Shown in pieces: positions 18,537 to 26,876 of a stretch of DNA of 33,709 nt. A program made the translations under genes and the position numbers. The first letter of the stretch is position 1; every line of letters begins with the position of its first letter. Location of the stretch: positions 1 to 33,709 of the forward strand of contig JAISXH010000022.1 of NCBI GenBank assembly GCA_031270825.1. The letters are read 5' to 3'. A model generated the notes under the pieces. That model was not told where the DNA came from and searched no databases. It saw only the letters and a list, made by a program, of their open reading frames with translations. This DNA is from Bifidobacteriaceae bacterium (GTDB taxonomy: Bacteria; Actinomycetota; Actinomycetes; Actinomycetales; WQXJ01).

Positions 18537-19793
18537 ATGGATTGGTTCGATACGATCCTGAGGCCGATCATGTGGGTGGTCGCCTGGATCATGTACGGCA
18601 CGCATCAAGTCGCCGTGACGATCGGCCTGGCGAACGGCCTGGCCTGGGTGCTGTCAATCGTGGTCCTGGTCGTCGTTATGCGCGTCATCATGATTCCGCT
18701 CTTTGTCAAGCAGATACGGTCATCCCGAGGTATGCAGTTGCTGCAGCCGGAGATGCAGAAGATCCAGCGCCGGTACAAGGGCAAGACCGATCCGGTCTCG
18801 CGGCGCCGGATGCAAGAAGAGACCATGGAGCTGTACCGGAAGAACGGCTCCAACCCGATGAGCGGATGCTGGCCGGTCTTAGCGCAATCGCCGTTGTTCT
18901 TCGCCCTCTTCCGCGTGCTCTACCAACTCAAGGACATCGCGGCGGGGACACGTGACACGATCGGCCCGATCAACGAGCAGATCGCCAGTGACATTCAGGG
19001 CACGTTGCTGTTCGGGGCGCCCCTCTCGGCCACCTTCCTGGACCAAAAGACTTGGCACGACGCCTCGCCGGTGTCGGTGCGGGTGGTCACGATTGTTTTG
19101 ATCGTCCTCATGTCGGTGACGACTTTCACCACCCAGCGGCAGCTGACTATGAAAAACATGCCGCAGTCCGCCATGGACAACCCAATGTTCCGGACTCAGA
19201 AGATCATGATGTACATGATGCCGGGCGTGTTCGCGGTGTCCGGCGTCAACTTCCCCATTGGAGTCCTGATCTACTGGTTCACCACCAACCTGTGGTCTAT
19301 GGGGCAGCAGTTCATTGTCATCCGCAACATGCCGTCGCCCGGCTCTGAGGCGGAGGCCCGCATGAAGGCCCGCAAAGCCAAGAAACGGTCGCGAAAGGGG
19401 TTGCCAGCCGAGGGAGAGGAGGACGATGCCGTCTCAGGCACGTCCGCGCCGCCACCGGCCCAGCGCTCGCAGCCTAAACGAACCACTCGGTCGCAGCGCC
19501 GGTCGGGGCCTCTGCAGGCGGCGAATCCATCGCCGCGCCCGGACGACCCGCGCCGCGAAATCGAACCGACCGACGCGGACCCGAAGGCCGAAGTGGACGC
19601 TGCCGGGCCGGGCGAGCAGTCTGGGGGATCAGGCGCCAAAGGGCGAGCGACAGGAGCTCGCAAGGGGCAATCGGGGCAGAAGAATCAGTCCGGTCCGGCG
19701 CCTGCCGCCGGGTCGGCCCCAGCAGGTCAGACCAAGCCCGCTGGCGGCCAGCGCGCGCAGCCGAAGAAGCAAGCCCGCAAGAAGCGCAAGTAG
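18537..19793 (+). CDS. yidC: membrane protein insertase YidC/Oxa1
   Basis: The 418-residue protein inserts proteins into the cytoplasmic membrane. About five hydrophobic segments lie in the first 270 residues. The coiled loop containing QIRSSRGMQLLQPEMQKIQ and RRMQEETMELYRKNGSNP matches the cytoplasmic hairpin of YidC, and SGCWPVLAQSPLFFALF starts the core. After the last membrane segment comes a disordered, strongly basic tail of about 140 residues (KARKAKKRSRK at its start, KKQARKKRK at its end), as in other actinobacteria and suited to ribosome contact. GAGAGG precedes the start. Confidence 0.96.
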   Translation: MDWFDTILRPIMWVVAWIMYGTHQVAVTIGLANGLAWVLSIVVLVVVMRVIMIPLFVKQIRSSRGMQLLQPEMQKIQRRYKGKTDPVSRRRMQEETMELYRKNGSNPMSGCWPVLAQSPLFFALFRVLYQLKDIAAGTRDTIGPINEQIASDIQGTLLFGAPLSATFLDQKTWHDASPVSVRVVTIVLIVLMSVTTFTTQRQLTMKNMPQSAMDNPMFRTQKIMMYMMPGVFAVSGVNFPIGVLIYWFTTNLWSMGQQFIVIRNMPSPGSEAEARMKARKAKKRSRKGLPAEGEEDDAVSGTSAPPPAQRSQPKRTTRSQRRSGPLQAANPSPRPDDPRREIEPTDADPKAEVDAAGPGEQSGGSGAKGRATGARKGQSGQKNQSGPAPAAGSAPAGQTKPAGGQRAQPKKQARKKRK

Positions 19794-19804
19794 AGGAGAG
19801 CGTA

Positions 19805-20317
19805 ATGAGCGAAAGCGATCGAACCGAAGACAAGGCCCGCGGCGTCGAGAAGCTCGAGGAAGACGGCGAAATCGCGGCCGACTATCTTGAGGAGCTGCTC
19901 GACATCGCCGATATCGGGGGTGATATCGACATCGATGTGGACCACGGGCGCGCCGTCGTGGCGATCGTCTCCGAGGACCCGTTGGAGCGCGACCTGGAAC
20001 GACTGGTCGGGCCGGACGGCGCGGTGCTGGACGCTTTGCAGGAGCTCACTCGAATAGCGGTCCAGACTAAGACCGGAGACAGGTCGAGATTGATGCTGGA
20101 CATCGCCGGGTACCGCGCCCGGCGGCGCGAGGAACTGCGGGCCACAGCCGAAGAGGCGATCGGGGAGGTGCGGGCCAAAGGCGTCAACCTGGCCCTGGAG
20201 CCCATGAACGCCTTCGAGCGCAAAGTGGTCCATGACGCGGTGGCGGAAGCCGGGCTGGTCAGCGAGTCCTCCGGGGCCGAGCCGGAGCGGTATGTGGTCA
20301 TCCGGCCAGCCGATTGA
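19805..20317 (+). CDS. jag: Jag/KhpB-type RNA-binding protein (KH and R3H domains)
   Basis: The product is 170 residues. An acidic N-terminus leads into a KH-like domain with VGPDGAVLDALQELTR, where the GxxG loop is GPDG. An R3H domain follows, with the PMNAFERKVVHDAV core. The separate Jag-N domain of Firmicutes proteins is absent, which is normal for actinobacteria. The family binds small RNAs and mRNAs and influences cell envelope growth. It is 11 nt after yidC, with GAGGAG as ribosome site, and its 3' end overlaps rsmG by 26 bases. Confidence 0.9.
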   Translation: MSESDRTEDKARGVEKLEEDGEIAADYLEELLDIADIGGDIDIDVDHGRAVVAIVSEDPLERDLERLVGPDGAVLDALQELTRIAVQTKTGDRSRLMLDIAGYRARRREELRATAEEAIGEVRAKGVNLALEPMNAFERKVVHDAVAEAGLVSESSGAEPERYVVIRPAD

Positions 20318-21017
20318 GACTTCCGGGGCCGCCGGGTATTCGGTCCTGACCGGCCCGGTGGGCCTTGGCGATTCCGCCGGAGGAAGCTCTCCCAGCGGTG
20401 GGCGCGCCGGCGTCGCGGAGTTCTTCGGGCCGGCGTTGGCGGGGGTGGAGCAGCTAGCTGGTCTGCTAGAGGCACACGGCGTTGAACGCGGACTGATCGG
20501 CCCGCGCGAGATGGAACGTTTGTGGGAACGGCATCTGGTGAATAGCGGCGCTCTGGCGGCGCTGTTGCCGGAGCGCGGCCTGGTCGTGGACGCCGGCTCC
20601 GGCGCGGGTCTGCCCGGGTTGGTGCTGGCGCTGATGCGGCCAAAGCTGAGGTTCGAGTTGGTCGATTCGATGCGGCGGCGGACCGAATGGCTGGCAGAGG
20701 CGGTGGACAGATTGGGTCTGGCCAACGTCAGCGTGACCCGCGAACGAGTCGAGCAGTTGCCAAATCGTGGCCGGGCGAAGGCGGTGGTGTCACGGGCGGT
20801 GGCGAGATTGGACAAGCTGGCGCCCTGGACGGCGGGCCTATTGCGGCCCGGTGGCCTGTTCCTGGCCCTGAAAGGCTCCAGCGCCGGCGAAGAACTAGCC
20901 GCCTGCGGCACAGCGTTGCGTCGGTGTGGACTGGTTGGCGCCGAGGTGCTGGAACTGACTCCGCTGCCGGATATGGAACCGACTTATGTGGTCCGCGCGA
21001 CCCGCTCGGGTGCGTGA
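20292..21017 (+). CDS. rsmG: 16S rRNA (guanine-N7)-methyltransferase RsmG
   Basis: The 241-residue enzyme methylates G527 of 16S rRNA using S-adenosylmethionine. The SAM-binding motif is VVDAGSGAGLPGLVLAL, preceded by the family ERLWERHLVNS segment and followed by VVSRAVARLDKL. The ATG at 20292 has GGAG four bases upstream and lies inside the end of jag, suggesting coupling; the frame is open further upstream but those residues are jag in another frame. The stop is directly followed by a parS site. Confidence 0.95.
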   Translation: MWSSGQPIETSGAAGYSVLTGPVGLGDSAGGSSPSGGRAGVAEFFGPALAGVEQLAGLLEAHGVERGLIGPREMERLWERHLVNSGALAALLPERGLVVDAGSGAGLPGLVLALMRPKLRFELVDSMRRRTEWLAEAVDRLGLANVSVTRERVEQLPNRGRAKAVVSRAVARLDKLAPWTAGLLRPGGLFLALKGSSAGEELAACGTALRRCGLVGAEVLELTPLPDMEPTYVVRATRSGA

Positions 21018-21033
21018 TGTTTCACGTGAAACA
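21018..21033. promoter_or_regulatory. parS: parS centromere site 1
   Basis: TGTTTCACGTGAAACA is a perfect 16-bp palindrome matching the bacterial parS consensus. It starts one base after the rsmG stop codon. ParB loads here to build the segregation complex near oriC. Confidence 0.95.
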
Positions 21034-21480
21034 TGACCAACGCGGTCGATCCACGGAAGTGCCCGGCTAGCAGGCGCTCGACCTCGACCACGTCCGTACG
21101 CAAGGGGACGGTGATTGTGCTGATTCCGCAAGGGGACGCAGGCCTGCGGTTCCAGGCCAACCGGCCCACGGCGGCCGCCCTTCTTGCGCGCACGCCGGAG
21201 CCCGCACCCGCACAGGCAGCCACGCGGGGTAGTTACACATTCCCGCCCGAGGGCGGGCGAACCCCCGGTCCACAAGTCCAACACGCCACCGACATCAAGA
21301 AGCGGGAGTGCTCGGGCCCGAAATCTGGTCACGGCCTTTGTGGTTTGTGCCGGCCGCCGCTGGGAGGTGGCGTCCCCGGCGGGCGCGGCCGGACGGCATC
21401 GGGCAGCCAAGGCAGCGCGGGCGCGCAGGTGTCGCGGGCGGCGTGATGAGAGCGTCAGAGGCAACCGGCATACTTGTGGG
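21034..21480. other. rsmG-parA gap between the two parS sites
   Basis: These 447 bases show no convincing gene; the open frames have low-complexity products and no ribosome site. A 12-bp direct repeat CGCAAGGGGACG occurs at 21099 and 21127. CATACT at 21469-21474 stands six bases before the parA GTG, which fits a -10 element for a leaderless parA transcript. Confidence 0.5.
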
Positions 21481-22425
21481 GTGCATTTACCAGACTCCAC
21501 GGCGAAACATGTTTCACGTGAAACGCCGGGACTTCCGGAAAGCGACACGCCTCTTGGGGACCAGGCCGCGATCGACGCGACGCGACGGATGCGGTTGCGT
21601 GACCGGAGGTTCCCCCGGCCGCCTTCGACCCGCGTGATCGCCGTGGCCAACCAAAAGGGCGGCGTGGGCAAGACCTCGACCACGGTCAACCTGGCGGCGG
21701 CTCTGGCGACGGGCGGCCTGCGGGTGCTGGTGATCGACACCGACCCGCAGGGCAATGCCTCGACCGCGTTGGGCGTGGAACATCACAGCGACACGGCCTC
21801 TATTTACGACGTCATTCTGCGCGGGCAAGGGCTGTTGGATGTGGTGGCCGCCAGCGAGGAGGCCAACCTGTGGTGCGCGCCGGCGACCATCGAGCTTTCC
21901 GGAGCCGAGGTCGAATTGGTCGGCGAACCCAAGAGGGAATACCGGCTGCATGAGGCGATCGGCGACCTGCGACGGCGATTGCGCCGGGCGGGGGAGGATC
22001 CGCTGGACTACATAATCATCGACTGCCCGCCGTCGCTGGGCCTACTGACTCTGAACGCGCTGGTGGGCGCGAAGGAGGTGTTGATCCCGATCCAGTGCGA
22101 GTATTACGCGCTGGAGGGGCTGTCGCAGCTATTGCGGACGATCGGGCTGGTCCGGGACTCGTTGAACTCGGAATTGGAGGTCTCGGCGATCTTGCTGACC
22201 ATGTATGACCCGAGGACCAATCTGGCCCGCGACGTGGTCAGGGAGGTCAAACAGCATTTCCCGGACCAGGTCATGCAGACCACCATCCCCCGGTCGGTCC
22301 GGATCGCCGAGGCGCCTGGCTTCGGCCAGACCGTGATTTCTTATGACTTCAATTCGACCGGCGCCCTGTCTTACATGGAGGCGGCGCTGGAACTGGCAGA
22401 ACGCGCTGGAGGGAACAATGGCTGA
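21481..22425 (+). CDS. parA: chromosome partitioning ATPase ParA
   Basis: The 314-residue ParA/Soj ATPase drives origin segregation with ParB-parS. The deviant Walker A KGGVGKT is at residues 59-65, followed by [11 protein letters not shown] and the [13 protein letters not shown]alker B region. The N-terminus [20 protein letters not shown] matches the VSRET...DTP(I/L)G extension of actinobacterial ParA such as that of Mycobacterium, so the start must lie upstream of it. GTG 21481 is the nearest candidate; it has no ribosome site but a -10-like CATACT six bases before it. The second parS site lies inside this coding region. The end overlaps parB by 8 bases. Confidence 0.95.
   Translation: MHLPDSTAKHVSRETPGLPESDTPLGDQAAIDATRRMRLRDRRFPRPPSTRVIAVANQKGGVGKTSTTVNLAAALATGGLRVLVIDTDPQGNASTALGVEHHSDTASIYDVILRGQGLLDVVAASEEANLWCAPATIELSGAEVELVGEPKREYRLHEAIGDLRRRLRRAGEDPLDYIIIDCPPSLGLLTLNALVGAKEVLIPIQCEYYALEGLSQLLRTIGLVRDSLNSELEVSAILLTMYDPRTNLARDVVREVKQHFPDQVMQTTIPRSVRIAEAPGFGQTVISYDFNSTGALSYMEAALELAERAGGNNG
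21510..21525. promoter_or_regulatory. parS: parS site 2, within the parA N-terminal codons
   Basis: TGTTTCACGTGAAACG matches parS at 15 of 16 positions. It encodes the end of His10 through Thr15 (HVSRET) of ParA. A second palindrome GAAACATGTTTC (21504-21515) overlaps its left half. Confidence 0.9.
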
Positions 22426-23764
22426 ACGCAGAACCGGTCTGGGCAAAGGGTTAGGGGCGCTCATTCCGCCCGGAACAGGAAGCCGTCCGGGCGCCCGGCC
22501 CGAAGCGGAGGCAGGACAGCAGGGCTCAAAGGGTGGCGCCCGCAGGCGACCGGTTGACCTGCTCTTCACCCCATCTGGGTCCGTTCCCGCAGACCGGGGC
22601 GAACGGGCCGAAAGGCCGGCGCTGGGGCGTGGCGGAACGGGTGCCGCCGGAGGGGGATCAGCCGCCGCTTCGGCCGCCGGGCGACAGGCGGCCAGCCAAA
22701 GCGACCGCCCAAATGGCCGGCGAACGGGGCGGAAGGCCAAAGATCCGACTGCGGAGGCCGCCTCGAAACCTGGCGCCGCTGGTGATTCGGCAGAGCTGGT
22801 GGATGTGCCGGGCGCAGAATTCGCCATGATCGCGATCAACGCGATCACGCCGAATCCGCGCCAACCCAGGGAGGTGTTTGACCAGGACGCCCTCCAAGAA
22901 TTGGCGGACTCGATCAAGGAGGTCGGACTGCTCCAACCGGTGGTGGTGCGCCCGAACCCGGTGGCGAAAACCGGCGGGCAGACCGCTGTCGCGGCGAAAG
23001 GGGGCGGCTCACCGGGAGGCTCAGAGGGCGGCTCACCGGGAGGCTCAGAGGGCGGGCCGGCGGGTCCGGCGCAGGGCGACGATGACGCCGCTTCGGCCCC
23101 TCCACCCTATGAGCTGGTCATGGGAGAACGGCGGTGGCGGGCCTGCCAATTGGCAGGGTTGTCCGAAGTGCCGGCGATCATCCGGGAAACCAACGATTCG
23201 GATCTTCTGCGCGACGCGCTCCTGGAGAACCTGCACCGGGCGCAACTGAATCCACTGGAAGAGGCCGCCGCTTACCGGCAGTTGCTGGACGACTTCTCTT
23301 GCACCCAGGATCAGCTGGCGGTCAAGATCGCCCGCTCCCGGCCGCAGATCTCGAACACCCTGAGGTTGCTCAAACTGCCGCCGCTGGTGCAACGGCGGCT
23401 GGCGGCCGGGGTCATCTCAGCCGGACACGCGCGCGCGCTCTTGGCGTTGACTGACGCGGCGTCGATGGAGCGCTTGGCCCAAAAGGTGGTCGCAGAGGGG
23501 CTATCGGTTCGGAGCACCGAGGAACTGGTGTCGCTGGGCGAGGTGCCCCCTCAGGCCAAGCCCAAGAGGGCAGTGGTCCGAGCGGGATCGAACCGCCAAG
23601 CCTTGGAGGGTCTCCAGGACCGCCTGGCCGACCGTTTCGACACCAAGGTGACGGTCAGCCTGGGCAAGTCGAAAGGCCGCGTGGTGATCGAATTCGCTTC
23701 GGTGGCGGACCTGAACCGTATCGTCCAACTGCTCGACCCAAACGACCCAGGCGTGCTGCGATAA
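22418..23764 (+). CDS. parB: chromosome partitioning protein ParB with an insertion in the CTPase domain
   Basis: ParB binds parS and uses CTP to slide along DNA. The protein is 448 residues, longer than the usual 280-340. The N-terminal [13 protein letters not shown] peptide (the ParA-stimulating end) is followed by a disordered linker to about residue 135. The CTP-binding domain then shows [25 protein letters not shown] and [15 protein letters not shown] helix-turn-helix contains [19 protein letters not shown], and a C-terminal dimerisation domain closes the protein. Between VVVRP and GERRWRA, where most ParBs have a tight hairpin, sit about 48 extra Gly/Ser/Pro-rich residues. GGAGGG precedes the ATG, which overlaps parA. 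Confidence 0.95.
   Translation: MAERRTGLGKGLGALIPPGTGSRPGARPEAEAGQQGSKGGARRRPVDLLFTPSGSVPADRGERAERPALGRGGTGAAGGGSAAASAAGRQAASQSDRPNGRRTGRKAKDPTAEAASKPGAAGDSAELVDVPGAEFAMIAINAITPNPRQPREVFDQDALQELADSIKEVGLLQPVVVRPNPVAKTGGQTAVAAKGGGSPGGSEGGSPGGSEGGPAGPAQGDDDAASAPPPYELVMGERRWRACQLAGLSEVPAIIRETNDSDLLRDALLENLHRAQLNPLEEAAAYRQLLDDFSCTQDQLAVKIARSRPQISNTLRLLKLPPLVQRRLAAGVISAGHARALLALTDAASMERLAQKVVAEGLSVRSTEELVSLGEVPPQAKPKRAVVRAGSNRQALEGLQDRLADRFDTKVTVSLGKSKGRVVIEFASVADLNRIVQLLDPNDPGVLR
23006..23053 (+). repeat. 24-bp perfect tandem duplication inside parB
   Basis: Two identical 24-bp units (23006-23029 and 23030-23053) encode GSPGGSEG twice. They form the core of the Gly-rich insertion in the ParB CTPase domain and look like recent slippage. 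Confidence 0.9.
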
Positions 23765-23788
23765 AACAGACGCCGGAAAGCCGGGGCT

Positions 23789-23807
23789 GGCGCTCGTGTC
23801 GGGCGCT
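23789..23807. terminator. hairpin between convergent parB and queuosine transporter genes
   Basis: GGCGCTCG and CGGGCGCT pair (with two G-U pairs) around TGT in the 49-bp gap between convergent stops. There is no T-run. It may serve both directions. Confidence 0.3.
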
Positions 23808-23813
23808 GGCGCT

Positions 23814-24518
23814 TCAGCCAGGGGAGGCCACGGAGGAATCGTCGAGGCCGCCGACAGCTGCCTCCCGACGCTTGACCCAGGCCACCACTCGATATGTCGC
23901 CGGCAGGAGGATGGCCTCAACCAGGCACTTGTAGATGTAGCCGAGCGCCACGTAGCCCAGGAACTGCGGCCCGGTGATGACTCCGTAGAAAGCAATGGTG
24001 CAAAACACAACGGTGTCGGCCAGTTCCCCGACCGCGGTGGAGCCTAACAATCGGGCCCAGAGGGCTTTGCCGCGTGATCGCTTCTTCATCGCGGTCAGCG
24101 TCAATGCGTTGAGCAACTGCCCGACCAGGTATGCCACGAGGGAGGCGCCGACAATCCGGGGCACGAACCCCAGAATCTCCCCGTAGGCGTCCTGTCCGGT
24201 CCAGCCCGCCGCCGCCGGCGACACTTGGACCAGCCAAAAGGATCCCGCCGCGACCAACGCGCAGACGAAACCCAGCAGGATGGCGCGTCGCGCGGCTTTG
24301 AACCCGAACACTTCGGCCAGCACGTCTCCCAGGATGTAAGTCAAAGGAAACAGGAAGACGCCGCCATCGACGGTGACATCGAACCGAGTGCCGAACAGTT
24401 CCACGGCGCCAAGCCCGATCAGCTTCACGGCTGAGACGTTCGATATCACCAACAGGGCCGTGAACAGGCCGACCAGCGGCGCATAGGTGCTGCGAACGAG
24501 AGCGGGCGAACTCGTCAT
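23814..24518 (-). CDS. queuosine precursor transporter (YhhQ/VUT family)
   Basis: The 234-residue protein is very hydrophobic, with about six membrane segments. It carries the family pattern FPLTYILGDVLAEVFGFKAARR, then QLLNALTLTAMKKRS and GSTAVGELADTVVFCTIAFYG. YhhQ-type proteins import the queuosine precursors preQ0/preQ1 or queuine used for tRNA wobble modification. No preQ1 riboswitch is visible in the short leader. The gene converges with parB and stands alone. Confidence 0.88.
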   Translation of the reverse strand: MTSSPALVRSTYAPLVGLFTALLVISNVSAVKLIGLGAVELFGTRFDVTVDGGVFLFPLTYILGDVLAEVFGFKAARRAILLGFVCALVAAGSFWLVQVSPAAAGWTGQDAYGEILGFVPRIVGASLVAYLVGQLLNALTLTAMKKRSRGKALWARLLGSTAVGELADTVVFCTIAFYGVITGPQFLGYVALGYIYKCLVEAILLPATYRVVAWVKRREAAVGGLDDSSVASPG

Positions 24519-24985
24519 CCCGCGCCCCTGGCGGTTAGGACATCCCCCGGCAGGCGAACCGTCCCACGGCCCGGCTGGACGCGGGCCGCCGAGCGCGGCC
24601 CAACCGTTTCGGCAGCGGAACTAGGCGCGTTTCGAGAGCTCAGAACGGTCCTCCAGTCTTGTCAGCACGCTTCCAGGTTCGCCCATAGATGTTGCCCTAG
24701 GCGGGCAGCCCTTTCAAATCGGCGCCGCAGGTCCGCGGGGCCGACTGCGGCAGCCTGACCACATGGATTTGACCACGTGGGTTCGGGCCTGGCCAGCGGG
24801 GGGAGTGCGGGCGCTGCCTCGATGGCCTCGGCGCGGTCCGCTTCGGCGGGGGCGGCCCTGATTTGAGGACCCGCAGGTCGAGCCCAGGAACGTCCCGACC
24901 ACAACTGCGCGATCCGCGTCTGGCGTTCAAGCGTCAGACACCGCCGTCAAGCCGCAGGCGATCGCGTTGCGCTACCGTGACTTAG
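24519..24985. other. 467-bp region without a supported gene
   Basis: Short frames (for example 24662-24904 minus) have low-complexity products and no ribosome site. A hairpin GTCTGGCG/CGTCAGAC lies at 24918-24939. TACCGT at 24973-24978 is seven bases before the next GTG and could be a -10 element. It may be an old gene scar, but nothing is recognisable. Confidence 0.4.
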
Positions 24986-26005
24986 GTGGGCGAAGGTAAC
25001 AAGCCAGGCAGCGGAAACAAACCGGGCGGCCGCATCTCGGTCATCCAGGTGCTCGCCAGCGCGCTCGCGGCAGTCACAGCGACCGTCGCTTTGTCCTATC
25101 TGGGTGTGGCCGGCACCATCATGGGGGCGGCCCTGGCCTCCGTCATCACGGTGGTCGGCAACTTCGTCTACTCGCGGTCGCTGGATCGCACCCACAAAGC
25201 GGTCAAGAGCCTGGCCCAGCAGGCCGCCACGGTCGTATTGCCCTTGAGCCGCGGTGACGACGATGCCGACCAGGCGCCCCCGGCGGCTAGTTCCGGCGAC
25301 AACGCCGAGCAGAACGCCGACCAGAACGCCGACGCGGACGATGCCGACCGGCCGGTTTCCAGCCCGGCCGCCGCCGCGGGGCCTGACGAACAACCACCAG
25401 ACGAAGCCGGGGAGTCGGCCGAGGGCACGGCATCGGCCAATGAGGAGGCCCCAAGCGGCGAAACGGGTGGTCCGGCGGATCAGCCAGAAGACGGGTTGTC
25501 GAAGCTTGACAACGCCAGCTGGCTCAAAGAGATGATTAGGCGGCACGGCCCGGTCAAGGCTCTGGTGGCTCTCGGCCTGGCGGTTTTCTTGGTGATCATC
25601 GCGATAGTCACGGCAGTCGAACTGGCGCTCGGCAAACCGATTTCAGACGAACTGACCGGGCATGATTCCGGGCGCAAGACCACCTTCGTCGACCGCGCCG
25701 CTGAGCCGAGCGCGCCCTCGGCCCCGGCATCCAACAAGGCGCCGGCAAAATCGTCGCCGACGCCCAGCTCCCCAGCTCCATCGCCGTCGCCTTCGGCCAC
25801 CCCAAGCCCGAGCCCGTCTGCGTCGCCGGAAGTGGTTCCCAGCGGCGAGCCGAGCGCGTCAGTCGACCCGAGCCCCAGCGGCGAGCCCTCGCCGGAACCA
25901 TCGCCCAGCGACGGTGCAGCGCCGGCGACGGCCAGCCCCGATCCGGAGAACCCGGACGAAACGAAGGAAGAGGCCCTTCCGGAGTCGCCATCACCGAAAC
26001 GCTAA
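24986..26005 (+). CDS. actinobacterial membrane protein with Pro/Ser-rich tail
   Basis: The 339-residue product has two membrane segments near residues 18-38 and 41-61, separated by Gly-Val-Ala-Gly. A long acidic disordered stretch follows (DDDADQ, NADQNADADDAD), then a third membrane segment near 190-214, and about 120 residues dominated by Ser-Pro-Ala repeats (for example SPSPSATPSPSPSASPE). The tail looks like a wall-spanning or extracytoplasmic stalk. Similar N-terminal helices occur in uncharacterised actinobacterial proteins; I cannot assign a function. The start GTG 24986 has no ribosome site, but TACCGT stands seven bases upstream, suggesting a leaderless transcript. The stop converges with nrdG. 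Confidence 0.7.
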   Translation: MGEGNKPGSGNKPGGRISVIQVLASALAAVTATVALSYLGVAGTIMGAALASVITVVGNFVYSRSLDRTHKAVKSLAQQAATVVLPLSRGDDDADQAPPAASSGDNAEQNADQNADADDADRPVSSPAAAAGPDEQPPDEAGESAEGTASANEEAPSGETGGPADQPEDGLSKLDNASWLKEMIRRHGPVKALVALGLAVFLVIIAIVTAVELALGKPISDELTGHDSGRKTTFVDRAAEPSAPSAPASNKAPAKSSPTPSSPAPSPSPSATPSPSPSASPEVVPSGEPSASVDPSPSGEPSPEPSPSDGAAPATASPDPENPDETKEEALPESPSPKR

Positions 26006-26138
26006 GCCTCGATCCCCCGATCCTGGCCTGTCGCGTCGTCCCCAACAGGACCGCTGGCCGCCCCCGAACCAGGTCAACAGGCCTCCAGCCCGACGTCGCC
26101 GGACGCCAGTCGATCCGTCACAAGTTCCGCCACAAGTT

Positions 26139-26160
26139 CCGGCCAGCACACGGTGGCCGG
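26139..26160 (-). terminator. hairpin just after nrdG
   Basis: CCGGCCA and TGGCCGG pair perfectly around an 8-nt loop, 5 bp beyond the nrdG stop and between convergent genes. A direct repeat of CACAAGTTCCG (26118 and 26131) abuts it. There is no T-run. Confidence 0.45.
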
Positions 26161-26165
26161 GGTGG

Positions 26166-26876
26166 TCAGGCGGACAGGGCGGCGGCGCGGGCGGATTGGA
26201 AGGCTGGGCGGGCGCCCTCGGGGCGCACTTCCTGGAGGACCGGATCGACGGCGCCTTGGGCGCGTGCCCATTCGAGGACCGCTTGCGCTTGGTCGGGGGT
26301 GGCGACTGTCGGGACGCCGGGACCCCAAGTGGTCCGGACTTGATAATCCACGCCAGAAGCGATCAGCAGGCGCAAGGATTCGGTCATGGCTGCCGCTGAC
26401 GCCTCCACCCCTGTCACCTGGGGCAGATCGTCAGGCAGCGCCTTGACATCGAAGCCGACCCAGTCGACTTTGTCCAGGAGTGCGGCCAGACGGCGCGGGT
26501 AGGCCCCGGAGGTGTGCAGCCCGACCAGAAAGCCCAGATCGCGCACCTGGCTGATTGCGGTTGTCAGGTCTTGGCGGGTGGCCTCCCCGCCGGAGAAGAC
26601 CACCGCGTCGAGCAGACCGACCCGGCCGCGCAGGAAGGCCAGCACATCCGGCCACTCGAGCTGGCCGGGCGCGCGCGGATCGATCAGGTCGGGGTTGTGG
26701 CAGTAAAGACAGTTCCACGGGCAGCCCTGGAGGAAAACGGTGGCCACGAGTTTGCCCGGCCAGTCGCAGGTGGACAGCTTCGCCAAGCCGCCAACGACCA
26801 GCGGTCGGTCACCTGACCGGGCGCCGGCCGAAGACGCCAAAGTCAGCCCGACGACCTGACCGGGCGAAGCGTTCAT
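26166..26876 (-). CDS. nrdG: anaerobic ribonucleotide reductase activating protein
   Basis: The 236-residue radical-SAM enzyme generates the glycyl radical on NrdD. The 4Fe-4S ligands are Cys52, Cys56 and Cys59 in GCPWNCLYCHNPD, and the SAM-contacting GGE is in VVFSGGEATRQ. The start ATG 26876 overlaps the nrdD stop (ATGA), so translation is coupled; the frame upstream of it is nrdD in another phase. The enzyme needs strictly low oxygen to work. Confidence 0.95.
   Translation of the reverse strand: MNASPGQVVGLTLASSAGARSGDRPLVVGGLAKLSTCDWPGKLVATVFLQGCPWNCLYCHNPDLIDPRAPGQLEWPDVLAFLRGRVGLLDAVVFSGGEATRQDLTTAISQVRDLGFLVGLHTSGAYPRRLAALLDKVDWVGFDVKALPDDLPQVTGVEASAAAMTESLRLLIASGVDYQVRTTWGPGVPTVATPDQAQAVLEWARAQGAVDPVLQEVRPEGARPAFQSARAAALSA

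Noticed and set aside
21033..21446. 137-residue ORF starting at the first parS
   Set aside because: No ribosome site, low-complexity composition, no family pattern.
20895..21755. 286-residue minus-strand ORF over rsmG, parS and parA
   Set aside because: It is antisense to two well-supported genes and includes translated parS palindromes (VSRET repeated); a high-GC shadow.
24519..24560. Possible preQ1 riboswitch before the queuosine transporter
   Set aside because: The leader lacks a recognisable preQ1-I stem and A-rich tail, and a plain ribosome site lies directly before the ATG.
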